NCBI RefSeq assembly: GCF_900108405.1
Contig: NZ_FNXG01000002.1
Span: 496,001-560,000 of the forward strand
Origin: Paracoccus alkenifer
Lineage (GTDB): Bacteria > Pseudomonadota > Alphaproteobacteria > Rhodobacterales > Rhodobacteraceae
Length of the DNA stretch: 64,000 nt
Direction: 5' to 3'
The translations under genes and the position numbers were made by a program. Position 1 is the stretch's first letter, and the number at the start of each line of letters is the position of its first letter. A model generated the notes under the pieces. It searched no databases, had not been told where the DNA came from, and was given only the letters and a program-made list of their open reading frames with translations. Below, in pieces: positions 42,273-55,568 of this stretch.

Positions 42273-45194
42273 ATGGAACAGAAGTTCATCGAGGTGCGCG
42301 GCGCGCGCGAACACAACCTCAAGAATGTCGATATGGACATCCCCCGCGACCGGCTGGTGGTGATCACCGGGCTGTCGGGGTCGGGGAAATCCAGCCTCGC
42401 ATTCGACACCATCTATGCCGAGGGGCAGCGGCGCTATGTCGAAAGCCTGTCGGCCTATGCGCGGCAGTTCCTCGACATGATGGGCAAGCCGGATGTGGAC
42501 CACATCACCGGCCTGTCGCCGGCGATCTCGATCGAGCAGAAGACCACCAGCAAGAACCCGCGCTCGACCGTCGGCACGGTCACGGAAATCTACGACTATC
42601 TGCGGCTGCTGTTTGCCCGCGCGGGGACGCCCTATTCGCCAGCCACCGGCCTGCCAATCGAGGCGCAGCAGGTGCAGGACATGGTGGACCGGATCATGGC
42701 TCTGCCCGAGGGCACCCGCGCCTATCTGCTGGCCCCGATGGTGCGCGACCGCAAGGGCGCCTATGAAAAGGAACTGCTGGAGCTGCGCAAAAAGGGCTTC
42801 CAGCGGGTCAAGATCGACGGCGCGTTCCATGAACTCGACACGCCGCCCGTGCTGGACAAGAAATTCCGCCACGACATCGACGTGGTGGTGGACCGCATCG
42901 TCGTGCGCGAGGGGCTGGAAACAAGGCTGGCCGATTCCCTGCGCACCGCGCTGGACCTTGCCGCCGGCATCGCGGTGCTGGAAACCGCACCGGCCGAGGG
43001 CGAATCCGAACGCATCACCTTCAGCGAAAACTTCGCCTGCCCGGTGTCCGGCTTCACCATCCCGGAAATCGAGCCGCGGCTGTTTTCCTTCAATGCGCCG
43101 CTGGGGGCCTGTCCGGCCTGCGACGGGCTGGGGGCGGAACTGGTGTTCGACGAAAGGCTGATCGTGCCCGATGGCGGCCTGTCGCTGGCGCAGGGCGCCA
43201 TCGCGCCATGGGCGAAAACGAAATCCGCCTATCTGACCCAGACCATCAACGCGCTGGCGAAACACTACGGCTTCGACCGCAAGACCCCGTGGCGCGACCT
43301 GCCCGACGAGATCCGGCAGCTGTTCATGCACGGCTCGGGCGCCGAGGAGATCCGCTTCCGCTTTGACGACGCCGGCCGGGTGTATGAGGTCAGCCGCACC
43401 TTCGAGGGGGTGATCCCCAACATGGAACGCCGCTACCGCGAGACCGATTCGGCCTGGTCGCGCGAAGAGATGGAGCGTTACCAGAACTCGCGCCCCTGCC
43501 ATGTCTGCAACGGCTGGCGGCTCAAGCCCGAGGCGCTGGCGGTCAAGATCGGCGGAACCCATATCGGCCAGGTCACCGACCTGTCGATCCGCGAGGCGCT
43601 GGCCTGGGTCGAGGACGCCCCGAACCATTTGTCGAAGCAGAAGAACGAGATCGCCCGCGCCATTCTCAAGGAAATCCGCGAACGGCTGGGGTTCCTGGTC
43701 AATGTCGGGCTGGACTACCTGACGCTGTCCCGCGCCGCCGGCACGTTGTCGGGCGGGGAAAGCCAACGTATCCGGCTGGCCAGCCAGATCGGCTCGGGCC
43801 TGACCGGGGTGCTTTACGTGCTGGACGAGCCGTCAATCGGGCTGCACCAGCGCGACAACGACCGGCTGCTGGGCGCGCTGAAGGGGCTGCGCGATCAGGG
43901 CAACTCGGTGATCGTGGTCGAACACGACGAGGATGCGATCCGCCACGCCGATTACGTTTTCGACATGGGGCCGGGGGCCGGGGTCCACGGCGGGCAGGTG
44001 GTGGCCAAGGGCACGCCGGCCGAGATCGAGGCCAACCCCGACAGCCTGACCGGGCAGTATCTGTCCGGCGCCCGCGAAATCCCGGTGCCCTCCGACCGCC
44101 GCAAAGGTAACGGCAAGGCAGTGGTCGTCGAGGGCGCCACCGGCAACAACCTGCGCGACGTGACCGTCGATTTCCCGCTGGGGCGGTTTGTCTGCGTGAC
44201 CGGCGTCTCGGGCGGCGGCAAGTCCACGCTGACCATCGAGACGCTGTTCAAGACCGCATCCATGCGGCTGAACGGCGCCCGCCAGACCCCCGCGCCCGCG
44301 CGCGCGGTCAAGGGGCTGGAACATCTGGACAAGGTGATCGACATCGACCAGCGGCCCATCGGGCGCACTCCGCGCTCGAACCCGGCCACCTATACCGGCG
44401 CCTATACCCATATCCGCGACTGGTTCGCCCGGCTGCCGGAATCCAGGGCCCGCGGCTATGGCCCCGGCCGCTTCAGCTTCAACGTCAAGGGCGGGCGCTG
44501 CGAGGCGTGTCAGGGCGACGGCGTCATCAAGATCGAGATGCATTTCCTGCCCGACGTTTACGTCACCTGCGAGACCTGCAAGGGCAAGCGCTACAACCGC
44601 GAGACGCTCGAGGTCGAGTTCAAGGGCCGCTCGATCGCCGATGTGCTGGACATGACCATCGAGGACGCGCAGGAATTTTTCCGCGCGGTGCCCTCGATCC
44701 GCTCGAAAATGGATGCGCTGGTTGAGGTCGGGCTGGGCTATGTCAAGGTCGGCCAGCAGGCCACCACCCTGTCGGGGGGCGAGGCGCAGCGGGTGAAACT
44801 GGCCAAGGAGCTGTCGCGCGCCTCGACCGGGCGCACGCTTTATATCCTGGACGAGCCGACCACCGGGCTGCATTTCGACGACACCCGCAAGCTGCTTGAG
44901 GTGCTGCACCGGCTGGTGGAACAGGGCAACACCGTGGTGGTGATCGAACACAACCTTGACGTGATCAAGACCGCCGACTGGATCATCGACATCGGCCCCG
45001 AGGGCGGCGACGGCGGCGGGCTGATCGTGGCCACCGGCACGCCCGAGGATATCGCCGCGGTGCCGGACAGCCACACCGGCCGCTATCTGGCGCCGATGCT
45101 GGACGTGGCCGCACGGCGGCGCGGGGCAGCGGCCGGCGCCGATACGCCCGCGCCGCGCCGCAAGCCTGCCCGCAAGGCCGCAGGGGTCGCCTGA
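42273..45194 (+). CDS. uvrA: Excinuclease ABC subunit A (UvrA)
   Basis: 973 residues from the ATG at 42273 ([19 protein letters not shown]) with AAGG seven bases upstream; the ATG at 42243 would add ten residues. Two ABC ATPase modules: Walker [10 protein letters not shown] and GVSGGGKST, signatures LSGGESQR and LSGGEAQR. Zinc-binding Cys pairs at CPACDG, CHVCNG, and CEACQG...CETCKG. It searches DNA for bulky lesions with UvrB. The upstream SOS box predicts damage induction. It converges on the Kelch gene. Confidence 0.98.
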   Translation: MEQKFIEVRGAREHNLKNVDMDIPRDRLVVITGLSGSGKSSLAFDTIYAEGQRRYVESLSAYARQFLDMMGKPDVDHITGLSPAISIEQKTTSKNPRSTVGTVTEIYDYLRLLFARAGTPYSPATGLPIEAQQVQDMVDRIMALPEGTRAYLLAPMVRDRKGAYEKELLELRKKGFQRVKIDGAFHELDTPPVLDKKFRHDIDVVVDRIVVREGLETRLADSLRTALDLAAGIAVLETAPAEGESERITFSENFACPVSGFTIPEIEPRLFSFNAPLGACPACDGLGAELVFDERLIVPDGGLSLAQGAIAPWAKTKSAYLTQTINALAKHYGFDRKTPWRDLPDEIRQLFMHGSGAEEIRFRFDDAGRVYEVSRTFEGVIPNMERRYRETDSAWSREEMERYQNSRPCHVCNGWRLKPEALAVKIGGTHIGQVTDLSIREALAWVEDAPNHLSKQKNEIARAILKEIRERLGFLVNVGLDYLTLSRAAGTLSGGESQRIRLASQIGSGLTGVLYVLDEPSIGLHQRDNDRLLGALKGLRDQGNSVIVVEHDEDAIRHADYVFDMGPGAGVHGGQVVAKGTPAEIEANPDSLTGQYLSGAREIPVPSDRRKGNGKAVVVEGATGNNLRDVTVDFPLGRFVCVTGVSGGGKSTLTIETLFKTASMRLNGARQTPAPARAVKGLEHLDKVIDIDQRPIGRTPRSNPATYTGAYTHIRDWFARLPESRARGYGPGRFSFNVKGGRCEACQGDGVIKIEMHFLPDVYVTCETCKGKRYNRETLEVEFKGRSIADVLDMTIEDAQEFFRAVPSIRSKMDALVEVGLGYVKVGQQATTLSGGEAQRVKLAKELSRASTGRTLYILDEPTTGLHFDDTRKLLEVLHRLVEQGNTVVVIEHNLDVIKTADWIIDIGPEGGDGGGLIVATGTPEDIAAVPDSHTGRYLAPMLDVAARRRGAAAGADTPAPRRKPARKAAGVA

Positions 45195-45222
45195 GCGCCG
45201 TCCCGCCGACGGGCAGGCGCGT

Positions 45223-46254
45223 TCAGGTGATCTTTTCCTTGCTGATGATGGCCGTTGGCAGGAAAGTCCGTTCCGAGTCGCAGCAGGGCTTGCATTGCCC
45301 GCCAATCATCATGATGCGGCCGTCCGCGGTCACGGCAGAGGCATGATACATCCTTGGACAATGACACGATGGCAGGGTTTTCCAGCTGTTCGTCGCAGGG
45401 GTGTAGGCTTCGACCGTGTCGAGGGTGAAGCCGCATTTTCCCATGCCGCCCATCGCGATGATGCGGCCGTCCGCCGCGGCGGCAAGCGTCGCGTTGCTGC
45501 GCGCGGTGGGCATCGGGGCCAGAACCTTCCAGCTTTTGGTCTTGGGATCGTAAGCCTCGACCACGTCCGAACGAGTCCCCGGATCCACCACGCCCCCGAC
45601 GGCATAGATGCGCCCGTCCGCACCCTCGATCGCGGCCAGGTCCACGCGCGCTGTCGGCATCGGCGCGATCACTCGCGGAAAGCTGGCGCTGGAGCCGATG
45701 ATCTCGATCTGCGACACATCGGCCGATCTGACGTAGCTTCCGTCCGAACTGAACCCGCCCAGCATATATATCTTGCCGTCGCGGGTTCCGGCCGCGGCGC
45801 CAAGCATGTGCAGCGGCGCAAACCCGTGGTTGATCCATTTCCCGGTTGAGGGCACATAGGTTTCGATCACCGTGCTGTTGACCCATTCATACGGCTTGCG
45901 TTCCAGCCCGCCGATGACGTGGATCCGGCCGTCGGGCGCGGTGATGGCATGGCAGAACTTTCGCGGAGTGGGCATCTGCGTGACCACCGACCAGCTGTCG
46001 GCGTCATGGTCATAGGCCAGCACATCCTTGTGGGGCAGGGTGAATTCGTGCCCCTCCATGACCTCGTTCAGGTATTCGCCGCCAAACACATACACCCGCC
46101 CGCCGGACGTCGCCGCCGCGCATTGATTGCGGGGCGCGGGCATGAGCGCGCAAGCGGTCCAGTCCAGCTTGCGCCGGAACTGGTCGATTGCCCATGGTTT
46201 GTGAACCATTCCCGTTCGGCGAATCCTGCTTGCCATGGGGTGCAACTTTGCCAT
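45223..46254 (-). CDS. Kelch-repeat protein
   Basis: 343 residues from the ATG at 46254 with AGGAGG eight bases upstream. Six Kelch motifs are visible as DGR(I/V) followed by a hydrophobic stretch ending in GG: VYVFGGE, IHVIGG, IYMLGG, IYAVGG, IIAMGG and IMMIGG, so a six-bladed propeller is likely. The N-terminus has no signal peptide. The last blades carry clustered cysteines ([21 protein letters not shown]). Kelch propellers usually bind partners or substrates; the partner is unknown. It sits alone between uvrA and the divergent nuo operon. Confidence 0.85.
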   Translation of the reverse strand: MAKLHPMASRIRRTGMVHKPWAIDQFRRKLDWTACALMPAPRNQCAAATSGGRVYVFGGEYLNEVMEGHEFTLPHKDVLAYDHDADSWSVVTQMPTPRKFCHAITAPDGRIHVIGGLERKPYEWVNSTVIETYVPSTGKWINHGFAPLHMLGAAAGTRDGKIYMLGGFSSDGSYVRSADVSQIEIIGSSASFPRVIAPMPTARVDLAAIEGADGRIYAVGGVVDPGTRSDVVEAYDPKTKSWKVLAPMPTARSNATLAAAADGRIIAMGGMGKCGFTLDTVEAYTPATNSWKTLPSCHCPRMYHASAVTADGRIMMIGGQCKPCCDSERTFLPTAIISKEKIT

Positions 46255-46282
46255 GTGCGTGTCCTCCTGTCCTGTTGCGGAT

Positions 46283-46294
46283 ATCGGAACCGAT
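46283..46294. repeat. Palindrome in the Kelch-nuoA gap
   Basis: ATCGGAACCGAT, a perfect 12-bp palindrome, with flanking GCGG and CCGC that extend it. It lies 29-40 bp before the Kelch start. It could be an operator; nothing else supports that. Confidence 0.4.
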
Positions 46295-46376
46295 CCGCGC
46301 AGGAGAAGTGCGGCATTTTGCGCCGCCACCGCAGCGGCAGAAAGCCGATCCCGGCGCGCTGCGGCGGCGCGTCCGG

Positions 46377-46405
46377 TTGACCGCGGCGGGGGGCAGGGAT
46401 AAACG
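46377..46405 (+). promoter_or_regulatory. Candidate nuo operon promoter
   Basis: TTGACC, 17-bp spacer, TAAACG, 59 bp before the nuoA start, in the gap shared with the divergent Kelch gene. The -35 box is good and the -10 box is weak. Confidence 0.45.
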
Positions 46406-46463
46406 ACGAGGACAAGACAAGCCACCGCGGCCCACCGGCTGCGCGCGTCAGGGAGCCCGTCTC

Positions 46464-47353
<890 letters not shown>

Positions 47354-47356
47354 GCG

Positions 47357-48004
47357 ATGGCCGTCTATCCCGACCCTCAGGCGCTGGCCGAACTGGGCGA
47401 AATGATCGCCGCCCGCCACCCCAACGAGGTGCTGAAATCCCGGGTCGCGTTCGGCGACCTGACGCTGACCGTCCATGCGCAGTCCATCGTGGCGCTGGTG
47501 CAGGCGCTGCGCGACGACCCGGCCTGCCGGTTTTCGACCCTGGTCGACATCACCGCGGTCGATTACCCGGACCGCCCGGCGCGTTTCGACGTGGTCTGGC
47601 ATTTCCTGTCCATGTACAGCAACCAGCGCATCCGGCTGAAAGCGGCGGTGCGCGAGGATGAGCTGGTGCCCTCGATCACCGGGCTGATGCCCTGCGCCAA
47701 CTGGTTCGAGCGCGAGGTCTTCGACATGTTCGGGATCCTGTTCTCGGGGCACCCGGACCTGCGCCGGATCCTGTCGGACTATGGGTTCCGCGGCCATCCG
47801 CTGCGCAAGGATTTCCCGACCTCGGGCTATCTTGAGGTTCGCTGGGACGACGCTGAAAAGCGCGTGGTCTACGAGCCGGTCAACCTGGTGCAGGAATACC
47901 GGCAGTTCGATTTCCTCTCGCCGTGGGAGGGGGCGAAATACGTGCTGCCCGGCGACGAGAAGGCCCCCGCCACCACCGGCGTCACCGCAGAGGGCAAGAA
48001 GTGA
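47357..48004 (+). CDS. nuoC: NADH-quinone oxidoreductase subunit C
   Basis: 215 residues. 30-kDa subunit fold: [45 protein letters not shown] and the conserved [23 protein letters not shown]. It is not fused to NuoD. The stop overlaps nuoD by one base. Confidence 0.97.
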   Translation: MAVYPDPQALAELGEMIAARHPNEVLKSRVAFGDLTLTVHAQSIVALVQALRDDPACRFSTLVDITAVDYPDRPARFDVVWHFLSMYSNQRIRLKAAVREDELVPSITGLMPCANWFEREVFDMFGILFSGHPDLRRILSDYGFRGHPLRKDFPTSGYLEVRWDDAEKRVVYEPVNLVQEYRQFDFLSPWEGAKYVLPGDEKAPATTGVTAEGKK

Positions 48005-49242
48005 TGGACGGCGACATTCGCAACAACCAGTATGACGACGGCAGCGTGGACGTGCTGACCGACGAACAGCGCATCCGCAACTTCAACATCAACTTTGGCC
48101 CGCAACACCCCGCGGCGCATGGTGTTTTGCGGATGGTGCTCGAACTTGACGGCGAGATCGTCGAGCGCGCCGACCCCCATATCGGGCTTTTGCACCGCGG
48201 CACCGAAAAGCTGATGGAAAGCCGCACCTATCTTCAGAACCTGCCCTATCTGGACCGGCTCGACTATGTGGCGCCGATGAACCAGGAACATGCCTGGTGC
48301 CTGGCGATCGAACGGCTGACCGGCACCGAGGTGCCCCGCCGCGGCCAGCTGATCCGGGTGCTTTACAGCGAAATCGGGCGGGTGCTGAACCATCTGCTGA
48401 ACCTCACGTCGCAGGCGATGGACGTGGGCGCGCTGACCCCGCCGCTGTGGGGCTATGAAGAGCGCGAAAAGCTGATGATCTTTTACGAGCGCGCCTGCGG
48501 GGCGCGGCTGCACGCCAATTATTTCCGTCCCGGCGGCGTGCATCAGGATCTGCCGCCGCAGCTGATCCGGGACATCGACGACTGGGCCGTGGCTTTCCCC
48601 AAGGTGGTCGACGACCTGCATGTGCTGCTGACCGAAAACCGCATCTTCAAGCAGCGCAACGTCGATATCGGGATCGTCAAGGAACAGGATATCCTCGACT
48701 GGGGCTATTCCGGGGTGATGGCGCGCGGTTCGGGTCTCGCGTGGGATCTGCGGCGCAGCCAGCCCTATGAATGCTATGACGAGTTCGAATTCCAGGTGCC
48801 CGTCGGCACCAACGGCGACTGCTACGACCGCTATCTGGTCCGCATGGAAGAGATGATCCAGTCCACCTCGATCATCCGACAGGCCTGCGCCAAGCTGCTG
48901 GCGGAACCTGCCGGCGACGTGCTGGCGCATGGCAAGCTGGCCCCGCCGAAACGCGCCGAGATGAAGCGCGACATGGAGGCGCTGATCCACCACTTCAAGC
49001 TGTATACCGAGGGGTTCAAGGTTCCCGCCGGCGAGGTTTATGCCGCCGTCGAGGCCCCCAAGGGTGAATTCGGCGTGTATATGGTCGCGGACGGCACCAA
49101 CCGCCCTTACCGCGCCAAGCTGCGGGCGCCGGGCTATCTGCACCTGCAATCCATGGACTGGATGTCGCGCGGGCACATGCTGGCCGATGTCGCGGCGCTG
49201 CTGGGTTCGATCGACATCGTGTTCGGAGAGATCGACCGGTGA
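48004..49242 (+). CDS. nuoD: NADH-quinone oxidoreductase subunit D
   Basis: 412 residues, the Paracoccus Nqo4 length. 49-kDa subunit related to hydrogenase large subunits: [51 protein letters not shown]. It forms the quinone pocket with NuoB. It is followed 64 bp later by nuoE. Confidence 0.98.
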   Translation: MDGDIRNNQYDDGSVDVLTDEQRIRNFNINFGPQHPAAHGVLRMVLELDGEIVERADPHIGLLHRGTEKLMESRTYLQNLPYLDRLDYVAPMNQEHAWCLAIERLTGTEVPRRGQLIRVLYSEIGRVLNHLLNLTSQAMDVGALTPPLWGYEEREKLMIFYERACGARLHANYFRPGGVHQDLPPQLIRDIDDWAVAFPKVVDDLHVLLTENRIFKQRNVDIGIVKEQDILDWGYSGVMARGSGLAWDLRRSQPYECYDEFEFQVPVGTNGDCYDRYLVRMEEMIQSTSIIRQACAKLLAEPAGDVLAHGKLAPPKRAEMKRDMEALIHHFKLYTEGFKVPAGEVYAAVEAPKGEFGVYMVADGTNRPYRAKLRAPGYLHLQSMDWMSRGHMLADVAALLGSIDIVFGEIDR

Positions 49243-49306
49243 GCATGTCCCCCCTCGGCCCGTCCCCGGCGCCAGCCGCCGCCCCCCGCACCGGAGAATT
49301 CGCCTG

Positions 49307-50176
49307 ATGCTGCGTCGTCTGTCCCCCGTCCAGCCCGAATCATTCGAGTTCACCCCCGCGAATCTTGAATGGGCGCGGGCACAACTGACCAAATATCCGC
49401 AGGACCGCCGGCAGTCCGGGGTGATCTCGCTGCTGTGGCGCGCGCAGGAACAAGAGGGTTGGCTGTCGCGGCCGGCCATCGAATATGTCGCCGATTTTCT
49501 GGGGATGCCCTATATCAGGGTGCTGGAGGTTGCTACATTCTACTTTATGTATCAGCTGCAACCAGTTGGTAAGATTGCACATATCCAGATTTGCGGCACC
49601 ACCACCTGCATGATCTGCGGTGCCGAGGAACTGATCGCGCTCTGCCGTGAAAAGATCGCGCCGACCCCCCATACGGTGTCGGCCGACGGCAATTTTTCCT
49701 GGGAAGAGGTCGAGTGTCCGGGCGCCTGCTCGAACGCGCCGATGGCGCAAATCGGCAAGGATTACTACGAGGATCTGACCGCCGAAAAACTCTCGGCGCT
49801 GATCGACGCCATGGCTGCGGGGCAGGTGCCGGTGCCGGGGCCGCAGAACGGCCGGTTCTCGTCGGAACCGCTGGGCGGGCCGGTGGCGCTGACCGCGACC
49901 GAACGGGCGGAACAGGCGAATGCCTCGGTCGCGCGCGCGGCGCAGCTTGGCGACACGCTCAGGCGCATCGACGGGACCGAGGTTCCGATCCTGACCCCCT
50001 GGGTTCGCCCCGAGACCGCCGAGGGCGATTCGGGGGCTGAGCCAAAGCCCAGCCTGCACCGCCCTGCCGACAAGACCGGCGTGACCGTGCAAGAGGCGGC
50101 GGCGACCTCTCCGGGGATGCCCGTTTCCAAGATCGAACCGGCCGGCCAGCCGGCTGACGCGAAAGATACCGACTGA
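49307..50176 (+). CDS. nuoE: NADH-quinone oxidoreductase subunit E with long C-terminal tail
   Basis: 289 residues. The thioredoxin-like [2Fe-2S] domain holds cluster N1a with Cys96, Cys101 (CGTTTCMIC) and Cys137, Cys141 ([10 protein letters not shown]), the same numbering as Paracoccus Nqo2. That subunit is about 239 residues; here an additional Ala/Pro/Glu-rich tail runs to residue 289 (from about residue 200). It is a peripheral-arm subunit, paired with NuoF. Confidence 0.95.
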   Translation: MLRRLSPVQPESFEFTPANLEWARAQLTKYPQDRRQSGVISLLWRAQEQEGWLSRPAIEYVADFLGMPYIRVLEVATFYFMYQLQPVGKIAHIQICGTTTCMICGAEELIALCREKIAPTPHTVSADGNFSWEEVECPGACSNAPMAQIGKDYYEDLTAEKLSALIDAMAAGQVPVPGPQNGRFSSEPLGGPVALTATERAEQANASVARAAQLGDTLRRIDGTEVPILTPWVRPETAEGDSGAEPKPSLHRPADKTGVTVQEAAATSPGMPVSKIEPAGQPADAKDTD

Positions 50177-50206
50177 GCCTCGACAGCTTCCAAAAGGACA
50201 CCCCTC

Positions 50207-50659
50207 ATGACCCATTGCGCACGGAACTGCTGGATCTTCGCCGCGGTGATGGGGCTGGTCGTGCTGCTGTTTTCGCTGGGCGGCGTCGGGTTCATGGGCG
50301 GGCTGTTTCTTGGGTTCGTGACGGCGTGGCTGCTGGGCGGGCTGGGGGTGTTCCTGCTGTGTCAGGGGGCCGAGGCCGACGAGCCGTGGGAATTCGTCGA
50401 AAGCGCCCGCGACCCTGACGAGCCGACGCATGGCGCGATTCGCAGCGACGGCGGGCCGGTGGCGCGCGCAGCGATCGCCCGGCCGCAGCGCCCTGCCGGA
50501 ATGGCGGGCGCACCGGCCGCGGCTTCGGTCGGCGGACCGGGGCAGGCGGTGACGTTCGAGGCGGGCGCGCTTGCAGCCCGCGAGGATTCGGCGCATTCCG
50601 CCGCAGCGGACGGGGTCCGGGCAAGCGGGGACGGGGCAAGCGGGGGCGGGGCAAGATGA
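50207..50659 (+). CDS. nuo-operon accessory membrane protein (150 residues)
   Basis: An N-terminal hydrophobic part with two membrane segments (residues about 10-30 and 33-52, VMGLVVLLFSLGGVGFMGG) is followed by an Ala/Gly-rich tail without structure. AAGGA lies nine bases before the ATG. It sits between nuoE and nuoF; a comparable unidentified frame occurs at this kind of position in the Paracoccus nqo operon. No function is known. Overlaps the next gene by 4 bp. Confidence 0.75.
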   Translation: MTHCARNCWIFAAVMGLVVLLFSLGGVGFMGGLFLGFVTAWLLGGLGVFLLCQGAEADEPWEFVESARDPDEPTHGAIRSDGGPVARAAIARPQRPAGMAGAPAAASVGGPGQAVTFEAGALAAREDSAHSAAADGVRASGDGASGGGAR

Positions 50660-50892
50660 CGCGCCGTCCGGCCCCGGCTGCCGGCGACAGCGCCCAGATG
50701 CGGCTGGTGGCGCTGGTGATCGCGGGGGCGATGCTGGCCTGGCTGGCCGCGAATTGGGCGGGGCGGCGTTACGGCTGGCCCGCGGAATATGCCTTTCTCG
50801 CCGATCTTGCGGCGATCGGGGCGCTGGTCTGGTCGCTGATGGTGACCTGGCGGATCTGGCGGCGGCGCGCTGATGCGTCGCACGAACGATAG
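50656..50892 (+). CDS. DUF5337 family membrane protein
   Basis: 78 residues. Two hydrophobic segments (residues about 16-35 and 45-66) with the loop NWAGRRYGWPAEYAFLADL typical of DUF5337 in Rhodobacterales. Function unknown; position inside the nuo operon suggests a role in complex I assembly or stability, by inference only. The ATG overlaps the preceding stop; nuoF starts 12 bp downstream. Confidence 0.8.
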   Translation: MTRRPAPAAGDSAQMRLVALVIAGAMLAWLAANWAGRRYGWPAEYAFLADLAAIGALVWSLMVTWRIWRRRADASHER

Positions 50893-52200
<1,308 letters not shown>

Positions 52201-52297
52201 CCGCGTCGTCCGCATATCCCGCCGCTGCGGCGGCTGCGGCCGGCGCCGCTTGCGTCCCCGCCGGGGCGCCGGTCGGCGCGTGGTCGGGGGTTGCGTG

Positions 52298-52759
52298 ATG
52301 AAGGGGCAGATCCTGCATATCGACCCCCGCACGGGTGAGGGTCTGATTACCGGATCGGACGGCCGACGCTATGCGTTCGACGCCGACGACCTGTTGGGCA
52401 GCGGCCAGATCGCGCGGCCCGGCGTGGCGGTGGACTTCGAGCCGCGGGGCGAGCGTGCGGCCGAGATCTATCCCGACCCCGGCGGCCCGCTGCTGGCCCG
52501 CCGGTCGGGCAACCGCAGCCGGGTGGTCGCCGGGCTGCTGGCGGTGTTTTTCGGCTATCTGGGCGTCCACAAGTTCTATCTGGGCTACAACCGCGCCGGG
52601 CTGATCATGCTGGCCGGCTCGATGCTGGGCTGGATCATGCTGTTCATCCCCAGCATCCTGGTCTGGATCGTCGCCATGGCCGAGGCGGTGATCTATCTGA
52701 CCCGCAGCGACGAACAGTTCCACGACACCTACGAGCTTGGCGAAAGAGAGTGGTTCTGA
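52298..52759 (+). CDS. Cold-shock-like plus TM2 domain protein
   Basis: 153 residues from the ATG at 52298. Residues 1-57 look like a small OB/cold-shock-type domain ([30 protein letters not shown]...[13 protein letters not shown]). Residues about 70-135 form a TM2 domain: [25 protein letters not shown] and two membrane segments. TM2 domains occur in small membrane proteins of unknown role. It lies between nuoF and the DUF5333 gene. The second TM2 gene of the operon at 57429 lacks the N-terminal domain and is much more AT-rich. Confidence 0.85.
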   Translation: MKGQILHIDPRTGEGLITGSDGRRYAFDADDLLGSGQIARPGVAVDFEPRGERAAEIYPDPGGPLLARRSGNRSRVVAGLLAVFFGYLGVHKFYLGYNRAGLIMLAGSMLGWIMLFIPSILVWIVAMAEAVIYLTRSDEQFHDTYELGEREWF

Positions 52760-52881
52760 TGCGCGCCCTTTCCCCTTGTCGCGGCCCCCGGCGCGCTGCT
52801 CACGGCGCATTGACCCATTCGTGCGGACGGATCCCGGCGCGGCGGACCTATGTTGCAGCCATGTGCAACAAGGAAACCGCC

Positions 52882-53307
52882 ATGTTCAGGAAACTTTCCG
52901 CCCCGCTGAAATCCCTTGCCGCCGCCGCGCTGACCATGGGCGCGCTCGGCGGCCCCGCGCTTGCGCTCGAACCGCTGTCGCAGGAACGCTATATCAACGA
53001 CCGGCTGATCGCGGCGCGAATCGCCGACCGCATCCGGCGCGAATGTCCGACGATCAGCGGGCGACTGATCTATGCCTATAGCCAGGCGCGCGCGCTGGAA
53101 CGCTATGCGCTGAACAAGGGCTATTCGCGCGCCCAGGTCGACGCCTTTCTGGACAGCAAGCAAGACCGCAAGCGCATCTATGCCGTGGCCGACGACTACA
53201 TGGCCCGCAACGGCGTCACCAAGGACGACCCGCAAAGCTATTGCCGGCTGGGGATGCAGGAAATCGCCAACCGGACGGTGACCGGCTCGCTGCTGGTGGC
53301 GAAATGA
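52882..53307 (+). CDS. DUF5333 family exported protein
   Basis: 141 residues from the ATG at 52882, with AAGGAAA five bases upstream. Signal peptide (residues 1-31, ending PALA) and a helical mature part with two cysteines (Cys around [11 protein letters not shown] and QSYCRLG), consistent with a disulfide. The wording matches DUF5333, which is confined to Rhodobacterales and unexplained. It overlaps the following small gene by 4 bp. Confidence 0.82.
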   Translation: MFRKLSAPLKSLAAAALTMGALGGPALALEPLSQERYINDRLIAARIADRIRRECPTISGRLIYAYSQARALERYALNKGYSRAQVDAFLDSKQDRKRIYAVADDYMARNGVTKDDPQSYCRLGMQEIANRTVTGSLLVAK

Positions 53308-53534
53308 AGCGGGCGGTGCGCTGGATCGGGCTGGGGATCACCGCGGCGGCGGCAGCGACGATGCTGCTGGCCGATCTCGTGCTGGCCTCGCCCGCCCAGG
53401 GCGCCGCGGCGTTCATTTCCGCGCAAACCCGCGGCGCGGTGACATTTATCATTGCCGGACCCGGCGACGGGGCCGAATATCCGCACAAGACCATGGCCCA
53501 TCCGGGCCCAGGCACAGGCAAGGCAGTCAGATGA
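53304..53534 (+). CDS. Small anchored protein of the nuo operon (76 residues)
   Basis: 76 residues. One N-terminal hydrophobic segment (residues 6-28) followed by a short Gly/Ala-rich part. No family recognised. It overlaps both the DUF5333 gene (ATGA) and nuoG (ATGA), which indicates translation as part of the operon. Confidence 0.65.
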   Translation: MKRAVRWIGLGITAAAAATMLLADLVLASPAQGAAAFISAQTRGAVTFIIAGPGDGAEYPHKTMAHPGPGTGKAVR

Positions 53535-55564
53535 GCAACCTTCGCACCATCAAGATCGACGACCGGCTGGTTGATGTCGACCCGAACCTGACGCTGCTTC
53601 AGGCTTGCGAACAGGCGGGAATCGAAATCCCGCGGTTCTGCTACCACGAGCGGCTGTCGATCGCGGGCAACTGCCGGATGTGCCTGGTCGAGGTGGTGGG
53701 CGGGCCGCCCAAGCCCGCGGCCTCTTGCGCGATGCAGGTCAAGGATCTGCGCCCCGGCCCCGAGGGCGCGCCCTCGGAAATCCGCACCAACAGCCCCATG
53801 GTCCGCAAGGCCCGCGAGGGCGTGATGGAGTTCCTGCTGATCAACCATCCGCTCGATTGCCCGATCTGCGACCAGGGGGGCGAATGCGACCTTCAGGATC
53901 AGGCGATGGCTTACGGCGTCGATTTCTCGCGCTTTCGCGAGCCCAAGCGCGCGCTTGAGGATCTGGACCTTGGCCCTCTGGTCGAAACCCACATGACCCG
54001 CTGCATCCACTGCACCCGCTGCGTGCGCTTTATCGACGAGGTGGCGGGGGTGCCGCAGATGGGCCAGACCGGCCGCGGCGAGGACGAGGAAATCACCACC
54101 TATCTGGGTGTGTCGCTGGATACCAACCTGCAAGGCAACATCATCGACCTGTGCCCGGTGGGCGCGCTGGTCAGCAAGCCCTATGCGTTCACCGCCCGCC
54201 CGTGGGAACTGCGCAAGACCGAATCCATCGACGTGATGGACGCGCTGGGGTCGGCGATCCGCATCGACACCAAGGGGCGCGAGGTCATGCGCATCCTGCC
54301 GCGCAACAACGACGATGTGAACGAGGAATGGATTTCCGACAAGACCCGTTTCGTCTGGGACGGGCTGCGCCGGCAGCGGCTGGACAAGCCCTATATCCGT
54401 GAAAACGGCCGGCTGCGCCCGGCAAGCTGGCCCGAGGCGCTGGCCGCAGCGGCCGCCGCGCTCAAGGGTCGCAAGGTCGCGGGGCTGATCGGCGATCTGG
54501 CCCCGGTCGAGGCCGTGTTCGCGCTGAAACTGCTGGTCGAGGGGCTGGGCGGCGCGGTCGAATGCCGCACCGACGGCGCGCGCCTGCCGGCGGGCAACCG
54601 CTCGGCCTATGTGGGCAACGCCGCGATTGCCGACATCGACGGCGCGCGGATGATCCAGCTGATCGGCACGGATCCCCGCAACGAGGCTCCGGTGCTGAAT
54701 GCCCGCATCCGCAAGGCGTGGATCAACGGCGCGGAAATCGGGCTGGTCGGCCAGCCGGTCGATCTGACCTATGATTACGCGCATGTCGGCGATGACCGCG
54801 CCGCGCTGGAAAGCCTGTCGGGGCGCGAGATTTCGGATGAGACCCGCGACAAGCCCTCGCTGGTGATCGTGGGGCAGGGCGCGCTGCGCGAGGCCGACGG
54901 CGCCGCCGTTCTTGGCCATGCGATGAAGTTGGCCGAGAATTCGAACTCGAAACTGCTGGTGCTGCACACCGCCGCCGGTCGCGTCGGCGCGATGGACGTG
55001 GGCGCGGTGACCGAGGGCGGGCTGGACGCCGCCATCGAGGGGGCCGAGGTGATCTATAGTCTTGGCGCCGACGAGGTGGAAATCACCCCCCGCGATCAGG
55101 GCGGGCCTTTCGTTATCTATCAGGGCAGCCACGGCGACCGCGGCGCCCACCGTGCCGACCTGATCCTGCCCGCCGCCTGTTACACCGAGGAAACCGGCAT
55201 CTTCGTCAACACCGAGGGCCGGCCGCAGCTGGCCCTGCGCGCCAATTTCGCACCGGGCGAGGCCAAGGAAAACTGGGCGATCCTGCGGGCGCTGTCGGCG
55301 GAACTGGGCGCGACCCAGCCGTGGGACAGCCTGACCGAGCTGCGCCGCGCCCTGTTCGAGGCGGTGCCGCATCTGGCCGCGATCGACGAGCTTCCTGAAA
55401 ACGACTGGCAGCCGGTCGAGGCCGGCCCGCTGGGCCGCGCCAGTTTCCGCAATGCGATCGCGGATTTCTATCTGACCAACCCGGTGGCGCGCTCGTCCCC
55501 GCTGATGGCGGAACTGTCGGCGATGGCCGCGGCGCGTCGCGCCCCGGCGCTGGCGGCGGAGTAG
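53531..55564 (+). CDS. nuoG: NADH-quinone oxidoreductase subunit G
   Basis: 677 residues, close to Paracoccus Nqo3. N-terminal [2Fe-2S] ligands in [12 protein letters not shown]...[19 protein letters not shown] and [10 protein letters not shown] for the 4Fe clusters, with the His-ligated cluster in the region between. The rest is a molybdopterin-like domain without cofactor. It is the largest peripheral-arm subunit. A lipoprotein gene follows 4 bp later. Confidence 0.97.
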   Translation: MSNLRTIKIDDRLVDVDPNLTLLQACEQAGIEIPRFCYHERLSIAGNCRMCLVEVVGGPPKPAASCAMQVKDLRPGPEGAPSEIRTNSPMVRKAREGVMEFLLINHPLDCPICDQGGECDLQDQAMAYGVDFSRFREPKRALEDLDLGPLVETHMTRCIHCTRCVRFIDEVAGVPQMGQTGRGEDEEITTYLGVSLDTNLQGNIIDLCPVGALVSKPYAFTARPWELRKTESIDVMDALGSAIRIDTKGREVMRILPRNNDDVNEEWISDKTRFVWDGLRRQRLDKPYIRENGRLRPASWPEALAAAAAALKGRKVAGLIGDLAPVEAVFALKLLVEGLGGAVECRTDGARLPAGNRSAYVGNAAIADIDGARMIQLIGTDPRNEAPVLNARIRKAWINGAEIGLVGQPVDLTYDYAHVGDDRAALESLSGREISDETRDKPSLVIVGQGALREADGAAVLGHAMKLAENSNSKLLVLHTAAGRVGAMDVGAVTEGGLDAAIEGAEVIYSLGADEVEITPRDQGGPFVIYQGSHGDRGAHRADLILPAACYTEETGIFVNTEGRPQLALRANFAPGEAKENWAILRALSAELGATQPWDSLTELRRALFEAVPHLAAIDELPENDWQPVEAGPLGRASFRNAIADFYLTNPVARSSPLMAELSAMAAARRAPALAAE

Positions 55565-55568
55565 GCGG

